The position numbers were made by a program, and so were the translations under genes. A stretch of DNA of 64,000 nucleotides, from positions 1 through 64,000 of the forward strand of contig JAGXFY010000015.1 in NCBI GenBank assembly GCA_024636985.1, written 5' to 3'. The stretch is from Petrocella sp024636985. GTDB lineage: Bacteria > Bacillota > Clostridia > Lachnospirales > Vallitaleaceae. Of this stretch, positions 31,058 to 40,467 are shown piece by piece; the first letter of the stretch is position 1, and each line of letters begins with the position of its first letter. The notes below the pieces were generated by a model. The model searched no databases. It was not told the DNA's origin and saw nothing but the letters and a program-made list of their open reading frames with translations.

Positions 31058-32680
31058 ATGAGTATGTTTTGTTATCAATGTCAAGAAGCAGCAAAAGGAA
31101 CCGGATGTGATGTTATAGGGGTTTGTGGTAAAGATGAAGAAGTATCAAATCTCCAAGACCTTCTAATTTATTCTACAAAAGGTATTGCAGATATTGTTGT
31201 AAAAGGTGGACTCGATATAGCAAGCCTTGGAAAGACCAATGAGATTGTACTGGACAGTTTGTTTAAGACCATCACCAACGCAAACTTTGATCCTGAAGCG
31301 ATACGTGCACAAATAAGACAAAACCTAGAAATCAGAGATGATCTAAGAAATGTTGTAGAAGCGGATTTTCATGATGCAGCTACTTTCACAGTATCAACGG
31401 ACGCATCCATGGATGCCAAAGCCGTTTCAGTTGGTGTCCTATCGACTGAGAATGAAGATGTTAGATCACTTAGAGAATTAATTATCTATGGACTAAAAGG
31501 ATATGCAGCTTATGCGCAACATGCTTTAAACCTAGGTAAAGAAGATAATGACCTTTATGCATTTACATATGAAGCTTTAGCAGCTACCCTTGATGATACT
31601 TTATCAGCGGATGATTTGGTGGCACTTACAATGAAAACAGGAGAATATGGCGTGAAGGCAATGGCGCTTCTTGATGAAGCCAATACAACGGCTTACGGCA
31701 ATCCTGAATTATCCAAAGTTAATATTGGTGTTAGAAATAACCCAGCAATCTTGATTTCCGGTCATGATTTGAATGATATGGAAATGCTACTTGAACAAAC
31801 CAAAGGTACAGGTGTTGATGTTTATACCCATAGTGAGATGTTGCCGGCTAACTATTATCCTAAGTTTAAAGCTTATGAGAACTTAGTAGGTAATTATGGT
31901 AATGCTTGGTGGAAACAAAAAGAAGAGTTTGCCTCCTTTAATGGTCCAATCTTGTTTACAACCAATTGTATTGTACCGCCAAAAGGTGAGACGGTTAAGA
32001 GAATTTTTACAACCGGTGCTGCAGGATTCCCAGGGTCTACACATATAGTAACGGATGAAAACGGTCAAAAAGACTTTTCACAAATCATAGAAATGGCAAA
32101 AAAGCTACCATCACCTACAGAAATTGAAACAGGAGAAATCGTGGGTGGATTCGCTCATGCACAAGTATTCGCCCTTGCAGATAAAGTTGTAGATGCCGTT
32201 AAATCAGGTGCTATTAAGAAATTCTTTGTTATGGCAGGTTGTGACGGCCGTATGAAGGATCGTGACTACTATACAGAGTTTGCAAATGAGCTACCTAAAG
32301 ACACAGTAATTCTTACAGCAGGTTGTGCAAAGTATAGATACAATAAACTTCCACTTGGTGATATCGGTGGTATACCAAGAGTCTTAGATGCCGGTCAGTG
32401 TAACGACTCATACTCACTTGCGGTAATAGCATTAAAGCTCAAAGAGATTTTTGAACTTAATGATATTAATGAACTCCCTATTGCTTATAATATTGCATGG
32501 TATGAGCAAAAAGCAGTCATCGTTTTATTGGCACTTCTATCACTCGGTGTCAAAAATATTCACTTAGGTCCAACGTTACCAGCCTTTTTATCACCTAATG
32601 TTGCAAAAGTTCTTATTGATACATTCGGTATAGCAGGAATTGGAACCGTTGATGAAGATATCAAATTATTTATGGCATAA
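31058..32680 (+). CDS. hcp: Hydroxylamine reductase / hybrid-cluster protein
   Basis: 540 residues; ATG after ATGGAGG. The N-terminal cluster motif C5-x2-C8-x8-C17-x5-C23 is the spacing of strict-anaerobe Hcp. Further ligands of the 4Fe-2S-2O cluster are visible: FTTNCIVPP, VMAGCDGRMKDRDYY, LTAGCAKYRYN and a DAGQCNDSYS cysteine. Cytoplasmic; reduces hydroxylamine or nitric oxide and can act in protein S-nitrosylation. It lies 200 bases after the GTPase/ABC trio. That gap contains a small possible hairpin but no operator I can name. Confidence 0.96.
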   Translation: MSMFCYQCQEAAKGTGCDVIGVCGKDEEVSNLQDLLIYSTKGIADIVVKGGLDIASLGKTNEIVLDSLFKTITNANFDPEAIRAQIRQNLEIRDDLRNVVEADFHDAATFTVSTDASMDAKAVSVGVLSTENEDVRSLRELIIYGLKGYAAYAQHALNLGKEDNDLYAFTYEALAATLDDTLSADDLVALTMKTGEYGVKAMALLDEANTTAYGNPELSKVNIGVRNNPAILISGHDLNDMEMLLEQTKGTGVDVYTHSEMLPANYYPKFKAYENLVGNYGNAWWKQKEEFASFNGPILFTTNCIVPPKGETVKRIFTTGAAGFPGSTHIVTDENGQKDFSQIIEMAKKLPSPTEIETGEIVGGFAHAQVFALADKVVDAVKSGAIKKFFVMAGCDGRMKDRDYYTEFANELPKDTVILTAGCAKYRYNKLPLGDIGGIPRVLDAGQCNDSYSLAVIALKLKEIFELNDINELPIAYNIAWYEQKAVIVLLALLSLGVKNIHLGPTLPAFLSPNVAKVLIDTFGIAGIGTVDEDIKLFMA

Positions 32681-32719
32681 GTTAAGCTAACCATATATTA
32701 TAAAATTAACAAGAAAAGA

Positions 32720-32830
32720 AGCTCCGCTTCGTTATGAGCTCTGCTCATATTTCTGAACGGTTCGAAAGGAAAGGACCTTGATCGTTAATGCGATGCTTCA
32801 ACGCATTAACATGACGTAGACTTTCCTAGA
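32720..32830 (+). other. Cluster of short hairpins after hcp
   Basis: GAAGC-TCC-GCTTC, ATGAGC-TCT-GCTCAT and GTTAATGCG-loop-CGCATTAAC follow each other; GGAAAG/CTTTCC encloses the last. Function unknown. Confidence 0.5.
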
Positions 32831-32834
32831 GAAT

Positions 32835-32872
32835 AAAAAAGCGCCAATCCGGTATAACTGGATTGGCGCTTT
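32835..32872 (-). terminator. Terminator of the plsC operon (possibly bidirectional)
   Basis: AAGCGCCAATCC / GGATTGGCGCTT stem; T6 on the minus-strand side. Confidence 0.88.
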
Positions 32873-32889
32873 CATGTATTTCTCTAGTA

Positions 32890-33606
32890 TTATTGTAAAT
32901 CTGCGATTGGTGCCATAATAATACCACGAACAGTTTCAGATAGATTATCTTGTTCTTCTTTGCTTAATAGATGAGGATAGATTGGATCATGAACGATGAT
33001 ACGTACATGATCTTTTGTGATGGCTTTTTTTGCCTCATACATCTTAAATGATCCGTCTATGGTGATGGGAACAATAGGGACACCGGCTTTAATACCTAGC
33101 TTTAGACTGCCTTTTCGAAATTCAGCCATCGTGTAGCTCATTGAACGTGTACCTTCAGGAAAGATGACCAAAGTCTTACCGTTTTTTAAATCTTCAACAC
33201 CTTGTAATATGACTTTCAAAGATTGTTTTAGGTTGCCACGGTCCAAGAAAAGACAACCCATGACACGCATCCAGTGACTTATAAGCGGTACTTTTGACAA
33301 TTCGATTTTTGCTACATAAGCTTTAGGTTTTGGTAGGTATCCAAGCAATAAAGGAATATCATAGTAGCTTTGGTGGTTGCTAACATATAGAACATTTCCT
33401 TCTGGTAGCTTATAAAGATCCACCAATTCGACTTTACTTGATGAGAGAGCAACCATTAAACGACCCCACGATGCTGTCATCTTATTAAGATAAGTGTATT
33501 GATACTTTTTGCCAAATAGACCGATAAAAAGATACCAAAGATAAGCAAATCCGGAAAGTAGAAGATATGAAACAAGTACAAAATAAAAAAAGTAAGTTCT
33601 AATCAT
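32890..33606 (-). CDS. plsC: 1-acyl-sn-glycerol-3-phosphate acyltransferase
   Basis: 238 residues from ATG 33606 after GGAGG. One N-terminal membrane segment (YFFYFVLVSYLLLSGFAYLW). Catalytic NHQSYYD (HxxxxD) at about residue 75 and FPEGTRS at about 155, plus IVPITIDGS. Acylates lysophosphatidate to phosphatidate at the inner face of the membrane. Second gene of a minus-strand operon; its ribosome site lies in the 20-base gap after the GGDEF-like gene. Confidence 0.93.
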   Translation of the reverse strand: MIRTYFFYFVLVSYLLLSGFAYLWYLFIGLFGKKYQYTYLNKMTASWGRLMVALSSSKVELVDLYKLPEGNVLYVSNHQSYYDIPLLLGYLPKPKAYVAKIELSKVPLISHWMRVMGCLFLDRGNLKQSLKVILQGVEDLKNGKTLVIFPEGTRSMSYTMAEFRKGSLKLGIKAGVPIVPITIDGSFKMYEAKKAITKDHVRIIVHDPIYPHLLSKEEQDNLSETVRGIIMAPIADLQ

Positions 33607-33626
33607 GTTGTCCTCCAATAAAGTAG

Positions 33627-34658
33627 TTAAGTATTTGTTCGATGTAGTGATAAATCCATTTCTGCTGCTTTAATGACCTCTGTCAGAGTATTATAATCAA
33701 AGTTTGCCCTGCCGACAAGTAGGGATAAGTCACTTTCTACATATTTGGTAAGCAATTCTTCGAAAGCATTCTGAATGCGCAATAAAAATACATTGACTTG
33801 ACTTATATTTGTATGGCTTAAAAGCAGAAGAAAGGTATTACCGCCATAGCGAAAACATAAGTCATTGGATCTCGTATTGTTTCTCATAAGATTAGCAAGC
33901 GTCTTAATGAATGCATCACCAGCAAAAATGCCGTTTTTTTGATTGAACGCTTTAAAATTTTCAAGTTCAATCATTATTAAGGTATACCTATCCTGTTGGC
34001 CATGATGTGTTTCAAATAACGCTTGAAGTTGTTTGAGGCCATACGTACGACTGTATAGACCGGTTAATTCATCATAGATACTTTTTCGATTATACTTTCT
34101 CGTGACTTCGAAATAATTATAAATAAGCATGACAATTACGGTCAATAATAACAGTGCAATAACGGAATATCTTAAAAAGGTCAGTAAATAGCTTGAAAGG
34201 TTAGCATAGGTTATTGTGAAGGACAAGGGCCACCTGACTTTAATATACATGAGTAAAACAGCAAAGATTAGAAATAATATGGGCAGTATGAACTCACGTC
34301 TGTACTCAACCAATAAGAAGGTAATAATTAAGAATAGGATGCTTGAGTAGGGCATTGTTTTGAAGGCATTGGAGGATGTCATCCATGCAACAGGGAAATA
34401 AATAAAATCCAAAAATAGAATAAAACAAATTTTAATATAGTGGGGGTGCCCAGTGGTGTTTAATAGTATGAGACAAGTGGTACAAAACAAAATGAAACCA
34501 ATTGAGATGACGGTAGCAAGAGGTTCATAGCCTGAAAAAATGCCCAAAAGCAGAACTATAAAACCGAGAATTGAAAAAGCAACTAAGAGAAAACGAAGGG
34601 CAACATACTGAATTTTTTCGTTTTTCTCATGATCTAAAAAGGAATAGACCAAATTCAT
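33627..34658 (-). CDS. Membrane protein with degenerate GGDEF domain
   Basis: 343 residues: about six membrane helices in residues 20-180, then a GGDEF domain starting SIYDELTGLYSRTYGL. The catalytic loop reads RYGGNTFLLLL instead of GG(D/E)EF, and the metal-binding DxD region reads IELENFK. Both changes argue against cyclic-di-GMP synthesis; a sensor or binding role is possible. Transcribed before plsC in the same operon. Confidence 0.85.
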   Translation of the reverse strand: MNLVYSFLDHEKNEKIQYVALRFLLVAFSILGFIVLLLGIFSGYEPLATVISIGFILFCTTCLILLNTTGHPHYIKICFILFLDFIYFPVAWMTSSNAFKTMPYSSILFLIITFLLVEYRREFILPILFLIFAVLLMYIKVRWPLSFTITYANLSSYLLTFLRYSVIALLLLTVIVMLIYNYFEVTRKYNRKSIYDELTGLYSRTYGLKQLQALFETHHGQQDRYTLIMIELENFKAFNQKNGIFAGDAFIKTLANLMRNNTRSNDLCFRYGGNTFLLLLSHTNISQVNVFLLRIQNAFEELLTKYVESDLSLLVGRANFDYNTLTEVIKAAEMDLSLHRTNT

Positions 34659-34794
34659 ATTATCAAACCCCCTGTATCTATCTATATATTAACCATTTAA
34701 TTTTAAAATCAAAATTAAGTTTCTCTAAATCTCATTATATCATACAATAAAAAGGCTGCCTATCTCAAATGGCTGATGCATAATTGAAAACTTG

Positions 34795-34824
34795 TTGGCT
34801 ATTATGTGTGATTGTGTGTATAAT
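34795..34824 (+). promoter_or_regulatory. Promoter of DUF554 gene
   Basis: TTGGCT, 18-base spacer, TATAAT, about 46 bases before the start. Confidence 0.6.
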
Positions 34825-34869
34825 AGTGTAAGAATAAAGATGGGAATAATGAAGAGAAGGAGAATGAAG

Positions 34870-35583
34870 ATGTTAGGAACTTATGTAAATGCGGGCGTCA
34901 TACTACTAGGAAGCATTATAGGTATCTTAGTAAAAAATGGGCTTAAAGATCGATATAAATGGATAGTAATGCATGGTGTTGGCTTGTCTGTTATGTTTAT
35001 CGGTATTGCAACAACTCTAAACGGTATGATGAATGGTGGAGAACCGATATTGTTTATTATCAGCTTGGTGCTGGGTGGTATCTTTGGTGAGTGGGTCAAT
35101 ATTGAGAAAAGACTGGAGCAACTGGGCCTTTTCTTACAGAGTAAAGTCGGTAACGGTGAGCATAATATTGCCCAAGGCTTCGTCACGGCAAGTCTTTTGT
35201 TTTGTGTTGGAACGATGGCCATCTTAGGGTCACTTGAGAGTGGGCTTAGAGGCAATCATGATATGCTATATGCTAAATCCGTATTAGACGGTGTTACCTC
35301 GATTATTCTAACATCTTCTCTAGGCATTGGTGTTATTTTTTCATCTGTATCCGTATTACTCTATCAAGGTGCTATTGTTTTATTTGCATCCCGTCTAGAA
35401 CCTGTATTAACAGGAGAAGTGATACGAGAGATTTCCATTATTGGTGGTATATTGATTTTTAGTCTGGGGCTCAGCCTATTAGAAATAAAAAAAGTTAAAA
35501 CAGCCAATTTACTACCTGCAATACTGATTCCGCCAATTTATTTCATGTTAATCTTACCTCTAATAGAGATGCTATTTGCTTAA
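34870..35583 (+). CDS. DUF554 family membrane protein
   Basis: 237 residues from ATG 34870, eight bases after GAAGGAG; earlier in-frame ATGs overlap the promoter. Six or seven membrane segments. MLGTYVNAGVILLGSIIGIL, CVGTMAILGSLESGLRGN and then a DGVTSIILTSSLGIGVIFS block are the DUF554 signatures (YdfK-like). Function unknown; some reports suggest transport. Monocistronic, converging on the AP2/HNH-like gene with a shared terminator. Confidence 0.9.
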   Translation: MLGTYVNAGVILLGSIIGILVKNGLKDRYKWIVMHGVGLSVMFIGIATTLNGMMNGGEPILFIISLVLGGIFGEWVNIEKRLEQLGLFLQSKVGNGEHNIAQGFVTASLLFCVGTMAILGSLESGLRGNHDMLYAKSVLDGVTSIILTSSLGIGVIFSSVSVLLYQGAIVLFASRLEPVLTGEVIREISIIGGILIFSLGLSLLEIKKVKTANLLPAILIPPIYFMLILPLIEMLFA

Positions 35584-35611
35584 TATAGAAGAAACATAAC
35601 AGATTATGAAG

Positions 35612-36418
35612 CTATTTCGTACTGGACTTTTTTAAGTCCAGTATTTTTTTGCTGATTTTTACCTTTTTATAAATGGCTGCATAGGCTTCTTGATTCATAT
35701 CAACGATATAATTTTTGGGAAAATCTTTTCGAACAATGCCATTTTTGTGAAGATAATCAATGGCCTTGTTATAGGCAATAGCAGCGGTAGCACTATCCTT
35801 ATAGCGTCCAATTACATAATTTCCATGAATATTTAGGGTGGACTTGTAAATAGGTGCGACCAAAGAACGCTCAAGTATAACGCCGTAATAAGGATTGATG
35901 ACCTGTATGTTATCATACCTTAGGTTATGTATATCGCCATCTACAAAACGATGGTCACGGCCTAAGACACTGTGATTTTTAACACCATAACGGCTCATGA
36001 TGTTGACTTGCATACCGTAGTCGTTCACAAAATAATATCCTTGGCGTTTATGAATCTTATGATTGGCATAATAAAAAAGATCTTGAATATCAAAGAAAAG
36101 CTCTTCAGTATATGAAATAAAATAGGAAAAATAGTTTTTATGCATATAAATAGGTGTGGAAAAATAGTAGTGGTGATCTCTATAGTTCATAAGCACTACC
36201 CATTTATCAAAAGCTAAACACATATCATCTTCATAATCATAGATAGTCAAATGAGGCGAGCTAATGATTTTTTTGGCGAGCAGATACCCATTGTGGGCTA
36301 AAATTGAAGATTCAAAACTGCCGAGACTAATATGACGGCCATCATAAGTTATGGAAGAACGGTAATATTTTTGACCATTTTTCTTAACACTTTCATAAAC
36401 ACCTGGTAAAGATTGCAT
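35612..36418 (-). CDS. AP2-HNH-like DNA-binding protein
   Basis: 268 residues. N-terminal GVYESVKKNGQKYYRSSITY, GRHISLGSFESSILAHNGYL looks like an AP2-type three-strand DNA-binding domain. The centre VLGRDHRFVDGDIHNLRYDN followed by IQVINPYYG resembles the HNH of AP2-type homing endonucleases, but the last metal His is Tyr. A second AP2-like segment (YVIGRYKDSATAAIAYNKAI) follows. Probably a domesticated homing-endonuclease relative that binds DNA; nuclease activity is doubtful. Monocistronic. Confidence 0.65.
   Translation of the reverse strand: MQSLPGVYESVKKNGQKYYRSSITYDGRHISLGSFESSILAHNGYLLAKKIISSPHLTIYDYEDDMCLAFDKWVVLMNYRDHHYYFSTPIYMHKNYFSYFISYTEELFFDIQDLFYYANHKIHKRQGYYFVNDYGMQVNIMSRYGVKNHSVLGRDHRFVDGDIHNLRYDNIQVINPYYGVILERSLVAPIYKSTLNIHGNYVIGRYKDSATAAIAYNKAIDYLHKNGIVRKDFPKNYIVDMNQEAYAAIYKKVKISKKILDLKKSSTK
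35621..35649 (+). terminator. Bidirectional terminator
   Basis: ACTGGACTT / AAGTCCAGT stem, T7 on the plus side and an A/T-rich flank on the other. Confidence 0.88.
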
Positions 36419-36827
36419 AGGCTAACTCCTTAGAATATGGGTTAAATGCATTATAACATACTTTGATAAAGTTATTGTTTGGACATATAAAAGACATACT
36501 TTAGTGTCATAATGACGTACTTCATATAAAAAACACCTTTATTTATATTTTCTGAATGGTTTTATTGCGTTATATTTTGAGGACAAAATTAACAAAAATA
36601 AGAAAACCTATGTAAAATATACCAAAAAAATTTGAAAAATGCCACTAAAACATTGTATTTGCACAGTTGAATTAATTGAATATTCTGAAATATACAGGAT
36701 AACCACCAAATCGACTTCTGTGATATTGACTATCAAAGTACAGTCACCTATAATTCAGTAGTCACATCAATATAACCTGCTGACACTATTATTTCGATTA
36801 ATATGAGAAGTACAAAAGGAGTCTATT
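36419..36827 (+). promoter_or_regulatory. Intergenic region with promoter of the SleB-like gene
   Basis: 409 bases between divergent genes. TTGACT (36726), 17-base spacer, TATAAT (36749) lies about 75 bases before the cell-wall hydrolase start. The rest is AT-rich with no other structure recognised. Confidence 0.6.
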
Positions 36828-37607
36828 ATGTTTAAACTGAAACATCTATTTGAAAGCATGTGGTTTGGCCACAAAAGTATTTCAAAGAAAGTATACACAA
36901 CTGGCCTTATGATTTTTTCAGGTGTATTTGTGATTGCTGTTGTGATGTTAAGTGTTAATGGATTTGCGAAGACTAAAACAATCGATCATATCGTTCTGTA
37001 TGAGACAGAAGATGAGGATCAGAGTGAAAATAGGATTGAAGAAACAACAACTGTTGCTGAAGCTTCAGAAGAATCCTCGTATGACACCTTCGCAAGGTCC
37101 AATGACAATGACACATTACAGCTAGAAACAGAAGAAGCTGTCACCCTTGCGAAAGAAGATGAACAAGACCGAGTATTTAAAACAGCGACGGAAAATTTAG
37201 AAGAAAGTCAAATCAATTTGTTGAACTTGAAGGATTATACGGCCTTGGTAAGGATCGTTGAAGCAGAGGCCACCAATGAAGATTTGAAAGGGAAAATTCT
37301 AGTTGCAAATGCTGTAATGAACAGAGTTAAAAGCAGAAGATTCCCTAATACCATCTATGAAGTGGTACATCAAAGAACAGGAAATAGAGCACAGTTTTCA
37401 CCTATTGATGACGGTAGATATTATAAAGTAACAATCAAAGATTCTACAATCAAAGCGGTTGAACAGGCACTAAACGGTGTCGATTATTCTAATGGTGCGA
37501 TGTTTTTTGTTTCCAAGTCATTGGCAAGTGAGAATGCCAGCAGTTGGTTTGATGACAATTTGACTTTTCTATTTCAACATGGTGGTCATCATTTTTATAA
37601 ATATTAG
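36828..37607 (+). CDS. SleB/CwlJ-type cell-wall hydrolase
   Basis: 259 residues; ATG after AAAGGAG. A membrane anchor at about residues 22-45, a Glu/Thr-rich linker (46-125), then a Hydrolase_2 domain from LKDYTALVRIVEAEATNEDL with the catalytic Glu. LVANAVMNRVKSRRFPNTIY and FSPIDDGRYYK, plus GGHHFYKY at the end, are diagnostic. The family hydrolyses cortex peptidoglycan in spores or acts in vegetative wall turnover. Anchored outside the membrane. Monocistronic with its own promoter and terminator. Confidence 0.9.
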   Translation: MFKLKHLFESMWFGHKSISKKVYTTGLMIFSGVFVIAVVMLSVNGFAKTKTIDHIVLYETEDEDQSENRIEETTTVAEASEESSYDTFARSNDNDTLQLETEEAVTLAKEDEQDRVFKTATENLEESQINLLNLKDYTALVRIVEAEATNEDLKGKILVANAVMNRVKSRRFPNTIYEVVHQRTGNRAQFSPIDDGRYYKVTIKDSTIKAVEQALNGVDYSNGAMFFVSKSLASENASSWFDDNLTFLFQHGGHHFYKY

Positions 37608-37623
37608 ATAAAGCATAAACAAG

Positions 37624-37661
37624 ATATTCATAGACCAAAAGTGTCTATGGATATTTTTTTT
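37624..37661 (+). terminator. Terminator after SleB-like gene
   Basis: ATATTCATAGAC / GTCTATGGATAT stem followed by T8. Confidence 0.9.
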
Positions 37662-37759
37662 AATAATAAGCACATATGTCCGCATGTGACATACAATTGT
37701 CTTTTTAGATTAAATGTGATATAATCACTAAAAAATGAAATAAGGATGGATGATTAGAA

Positions 37760-39250
37760 ATGGATAAGCTTTTATATAAGAGCACAAGAGGACTTGAAAG
37801 GGATGTTTCAGCATCATATGCAATAGTCAAAGGATTAGCAAAAGACGGTGGTTTGTATGTACCTTCATATATCCCACAGATGAAAAAATCCATGACAGAA
37901 TTATCAGAAATGAACTATCAGGATTTGGCTTACGAAGTTATGTCACTTTACTATCAAGATTTTACAGAAGAAGAGCTAAGAGCTTGTATTCATCAAGCCT
38001 ACGATCATAAATTTGATACAGATACCATTGCACCCACAGTAAAAGTGGGGGATGTTTATATGCTGGAATTATTCCATGGTTCAACGATAGCATTTAAAGA
38101 TATGGCCTTATCCATATTGCCATATCTGATGAAGACAGCCGCTAAAAAATTAGGCATTGAGAAGGAAATCGTTATTCTAACTGCGACATCCGGTGATACA
38201 GGTAAGGCTGCTTTGGCTGGTTTTGCAGATGTTGAAAATACTAAAATAATAGTTTTCTATCCCAAAGACGGCGTAAGCCCTATTCAAAAGAAGCAAATGG
38301 TGACACAAAAAGGTGATAATACCTTTGTTGTCGGTATAGAAGGCAACTTTGATGATGCACAAAATGGCGTTAAACGTGTTTTCTCAGATCTAGATTTTAA
38401 TAAAGCTTTGGAACGTGGTGGTTTTCAATTTTCATCCGCAAATTCTATTAATATTGGGCGGCTTATACCACAGATTGCATACTATTTTTATACTTATGCA
38501 ACACTTATAAAGCAAAAAGAAATTCTAGACGGTGAAACCATTAATGTGGCCGTCCCAACAGGTAACTTTGGAAATATTCTAGCGGCCTATTATGCAAAAG
38601 AAATGGGTCTACCACTAGGTAAATTAATTTGTGCTTCTAATGATAACAAAGTACTTTTTGATTTTATTAGAACTGGGAAGTATGACCGCCAAAGACCATT
38701 CATACTTACCATGTCTCCATCAATGGATATCTTGATTTCTAGTAACTTGGAAAGACTGATCTATGAAATTGCAGGCGCAGATTCAACAGCAACAAAGGAC
38801 TTAATGGAGGATCTAACGTCAAAAGGATTTTATGAAGTGACAGATAGTATGAAAGCGGGCTTGTCTGAATTTTATGGAAATTACGCAAATCAGTTAGAGA
38901 CTCAACAGACCATAAAAAAAGTATTTGAGAAAAACCATTATCTCATGGACCCCCATACAGCCGTAGGATATGCGGTCTATGAGAAATATGTAGAAGATAG
39001 TGGTGACAAGACAAAAACAGTTGTTGTATCAACAGCCAGTCCCTATAAGTTCACGAAAAGTACTATGATTGCATTAGATCAAGTATATGATCAGATTGAT
39101 GATTTTGAACTGATTGATAAAATGAGAGAAAAAACCGGTGTAGAGATACCGGAGGCGATTCATGAAATATTAGAAGCGAGCATTCGACATAACACCATCT
39201 GTAAACATGATGAGATGGAAAGTGTTATTAAGAAATTCCTACAAATATAA
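37760..39250 (+). CDS. thrC: Threonine synthase
   Basis: 496 residues. PLP lysine in FHGSTIAFKDMALSI (about residue 112); ATSGDTGKAALAGF phosphate-binding loop; SSANSINIGRLIPQIAYYF; VPTGNFGNILAAYYA. Length is that of the long class of ThrC. Converts O-phosphohomoserine to threonine. Transcribed alone here, not with hom or thrB. ATG after AAGGATGGATGATTAG. Confidence 0.95.
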   Translation: MDKLLYKSTRGLERDVSASYAIVKGLAKDGGLYVPSYIPQMKKSMTELSEMNYQDLAYEVMSLYYQDFTEEELRACIHQAYDHKFDTDTIAPTVKVGDVYMLELFHGSTIAFKDMALSILPYLMKTAAKKLGIEKEIVILTATSGDTGKAALAGFADVENTKIIVFYPKDGVSPIQKKQMVTQKGDNTFVVGIEGNFDDAQNGVKRVFSDLDFNKALERGGFQFSSANSINIGRLIPQIAYYFYTYATLIKQKEILDGETINVAVPTGNFGNILAAYYAKEMGLPLGKLICASNDNKVLFDFIRTGKYDRQRPFILTMSPSMDILISSNLERLIYEIAGADSTATKDLMEDLTSKGFYEVTDSMKAGLSEFYGNYANQLETQQTIKKVFEKNHYLMDPHTAVGYAVYEKYVEDSGDKTKTVVVSTASPYKFTKSTMIALDQVYDQIDDFELIDKMREKTGVEIPEAIHEILEASIRHNTICKHDEMESVIKKFLQI

Positions 39251-39277
39251 GCACGACACCTTCAATGTATATATATT

Positions 39278-39316
39278 AAAGCCATGGGCTGTCATAGGAC
39301 AATCCATGGCTTTTTA
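39278..39316 (+). terminator. Terminator after thrC
   Basis: AAAGCCATGG / CCATGGCTTT stem with T5; may also serve the convergent CDF gene. Confidence 0.85.
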
Positions 39317-39340
39317 TACTTAGGGTTATAGGGGTTATTC

Positions 39341-40222
39341 TTATGACATGCGTTCAGGATGATATTGTGCAGGATTGACATGTACAACGACTTCTTCAAT
39401 ATTATCGATTGATTCTAGCTTTTGTCGGACTTCACTGGCGATCTCATGGCCTTTGTAAACCGTTAAATTGGCATCAATGGATATTTTGACAATGAGTAGA
39501 AAGTGTAGACCGACAGGCTTGGCTGAGATGGCGTCTATATGGTCAACACCTTCAATTGCCTTGATAATATCTGAAAACTGTTTCATAAGCATGTTGTCAA
39601 TACTGGTATCCATAAGAACATTGTAAGCGCCTGTGAAGATCTTAAAGCCACTAAAAGCAATCCAGAATGAAATGAGCATACCGCCAATACTATCAATAAA
39701 ATAGAGTTCGAAATAGCCGGATAAAATACTAAGTAGCGTCAAGAGGGTAATAAAGATATCGTTACGATGATCTTCAGCATTAGCATGGGCCAAAAGGCTG
39801 TTATGTATTTTGCCGACACGTCTTGCGAAGTAAAAAAGAATGAACTTGATGATGATGGTTGATAAACCAACAAGTATAAGCCAGATTGAGTACGTGAACT
39901 CGGAACCGTAAATTAAAGTATTTAGGGATGAACGAAAGATTGAAAAAGCCACAAGTAGTAAAGAAAAGCTTATAATCATACTAAATATGTACTCGGCTTT
40001 CCCATGACCATATGGGTGGTCATCGTCAATGGGTTTGGCAGAAATGTGATTACCGATATAGGTCATAACAGAAGCAAAGACATCACCGGCACTGTTGAGA
40101 CCATCAGCAATCATAGACTGACTTCTAGTGGCAAATCCTACGATGAGTTTTGATGCTAGAAGGGCTATATTGCCAATCAAGCCATAAATGGCTACTTCAT
40201 TTATCTTTTTGTGTCTAGACAT
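39341..40222 (-). CDS. Cation diffusion facilitator (CDF) family transporter
   Basis: 293 residues from ATG 40222 after AAAGGTGAAG. Six membrane segments with the metal-site motifs DGLNSAGDVFAS (helix II) and HANAEDHRNDIF (helix V), plus the DDDHPYGHGKAEY loop. The C-terminal cytoplasmic domain includes HFLLIVKISIDANLTVYKGH. Exports divalent metals such as Zn, Mn, Co or Fe by proton exchange; metal specificity is not decided by sequence. Monocistronic. Confidence 0.93.
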   Translation of the reverse strand: MSRHKKINEVAIYGLIGNIALLASKLIVGFATRSQSMIADGLNSAGDVFASVMTYIGNHISAKPIDDDHPYGHGKAEYIFSMIISFSLLLVAFSIFRSSLNTLIYGSEFTYSIWLILVGLSTIIIKFILFYFARRVGKIHNSLLAHANAEDHRNDIFITLLTLLSILSGYFELYFIDSIGGMLISFWIAFSGFKIFTGAYNVLMDTSIDNMLMKQFSDIIKAIEGVDHIDAISAKPVGLHFLLIVKISIDANLTVYKGHEIASEVRQKLESIDNIEEVVVHVNPAQYHPERMS

Positions 40223-40334
40223 GTCTTCACCTTTTCTATCCATAATATGTGTTAAAGTTTACCATGATTAGAAACATTGTTCAAGGTTTTAGGCGTTTCC
40301 TTTCTGTTTAATCAAAACTAGTTAGAATGAAGTG

Positions 40335-40363
40335 TTGAAATAATAAGCATTCTCATATATAAT
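40335..40363 (+). promoter_or_regulatory. Promoter of HD-GYP gene
   Basis: TTGAAA, 17-base spacer, TATAAT. Confidence 0.65.
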
Positions 40364-40467
40364 ACATAGGTAACAGAGATGCTAGTAATCTCCAAATAGA
40401 TGGTGTCATGACATATTTTATTGTAAATATTGTTGACGTAGAACATCAATATTGTAAGGAGTTCAAG

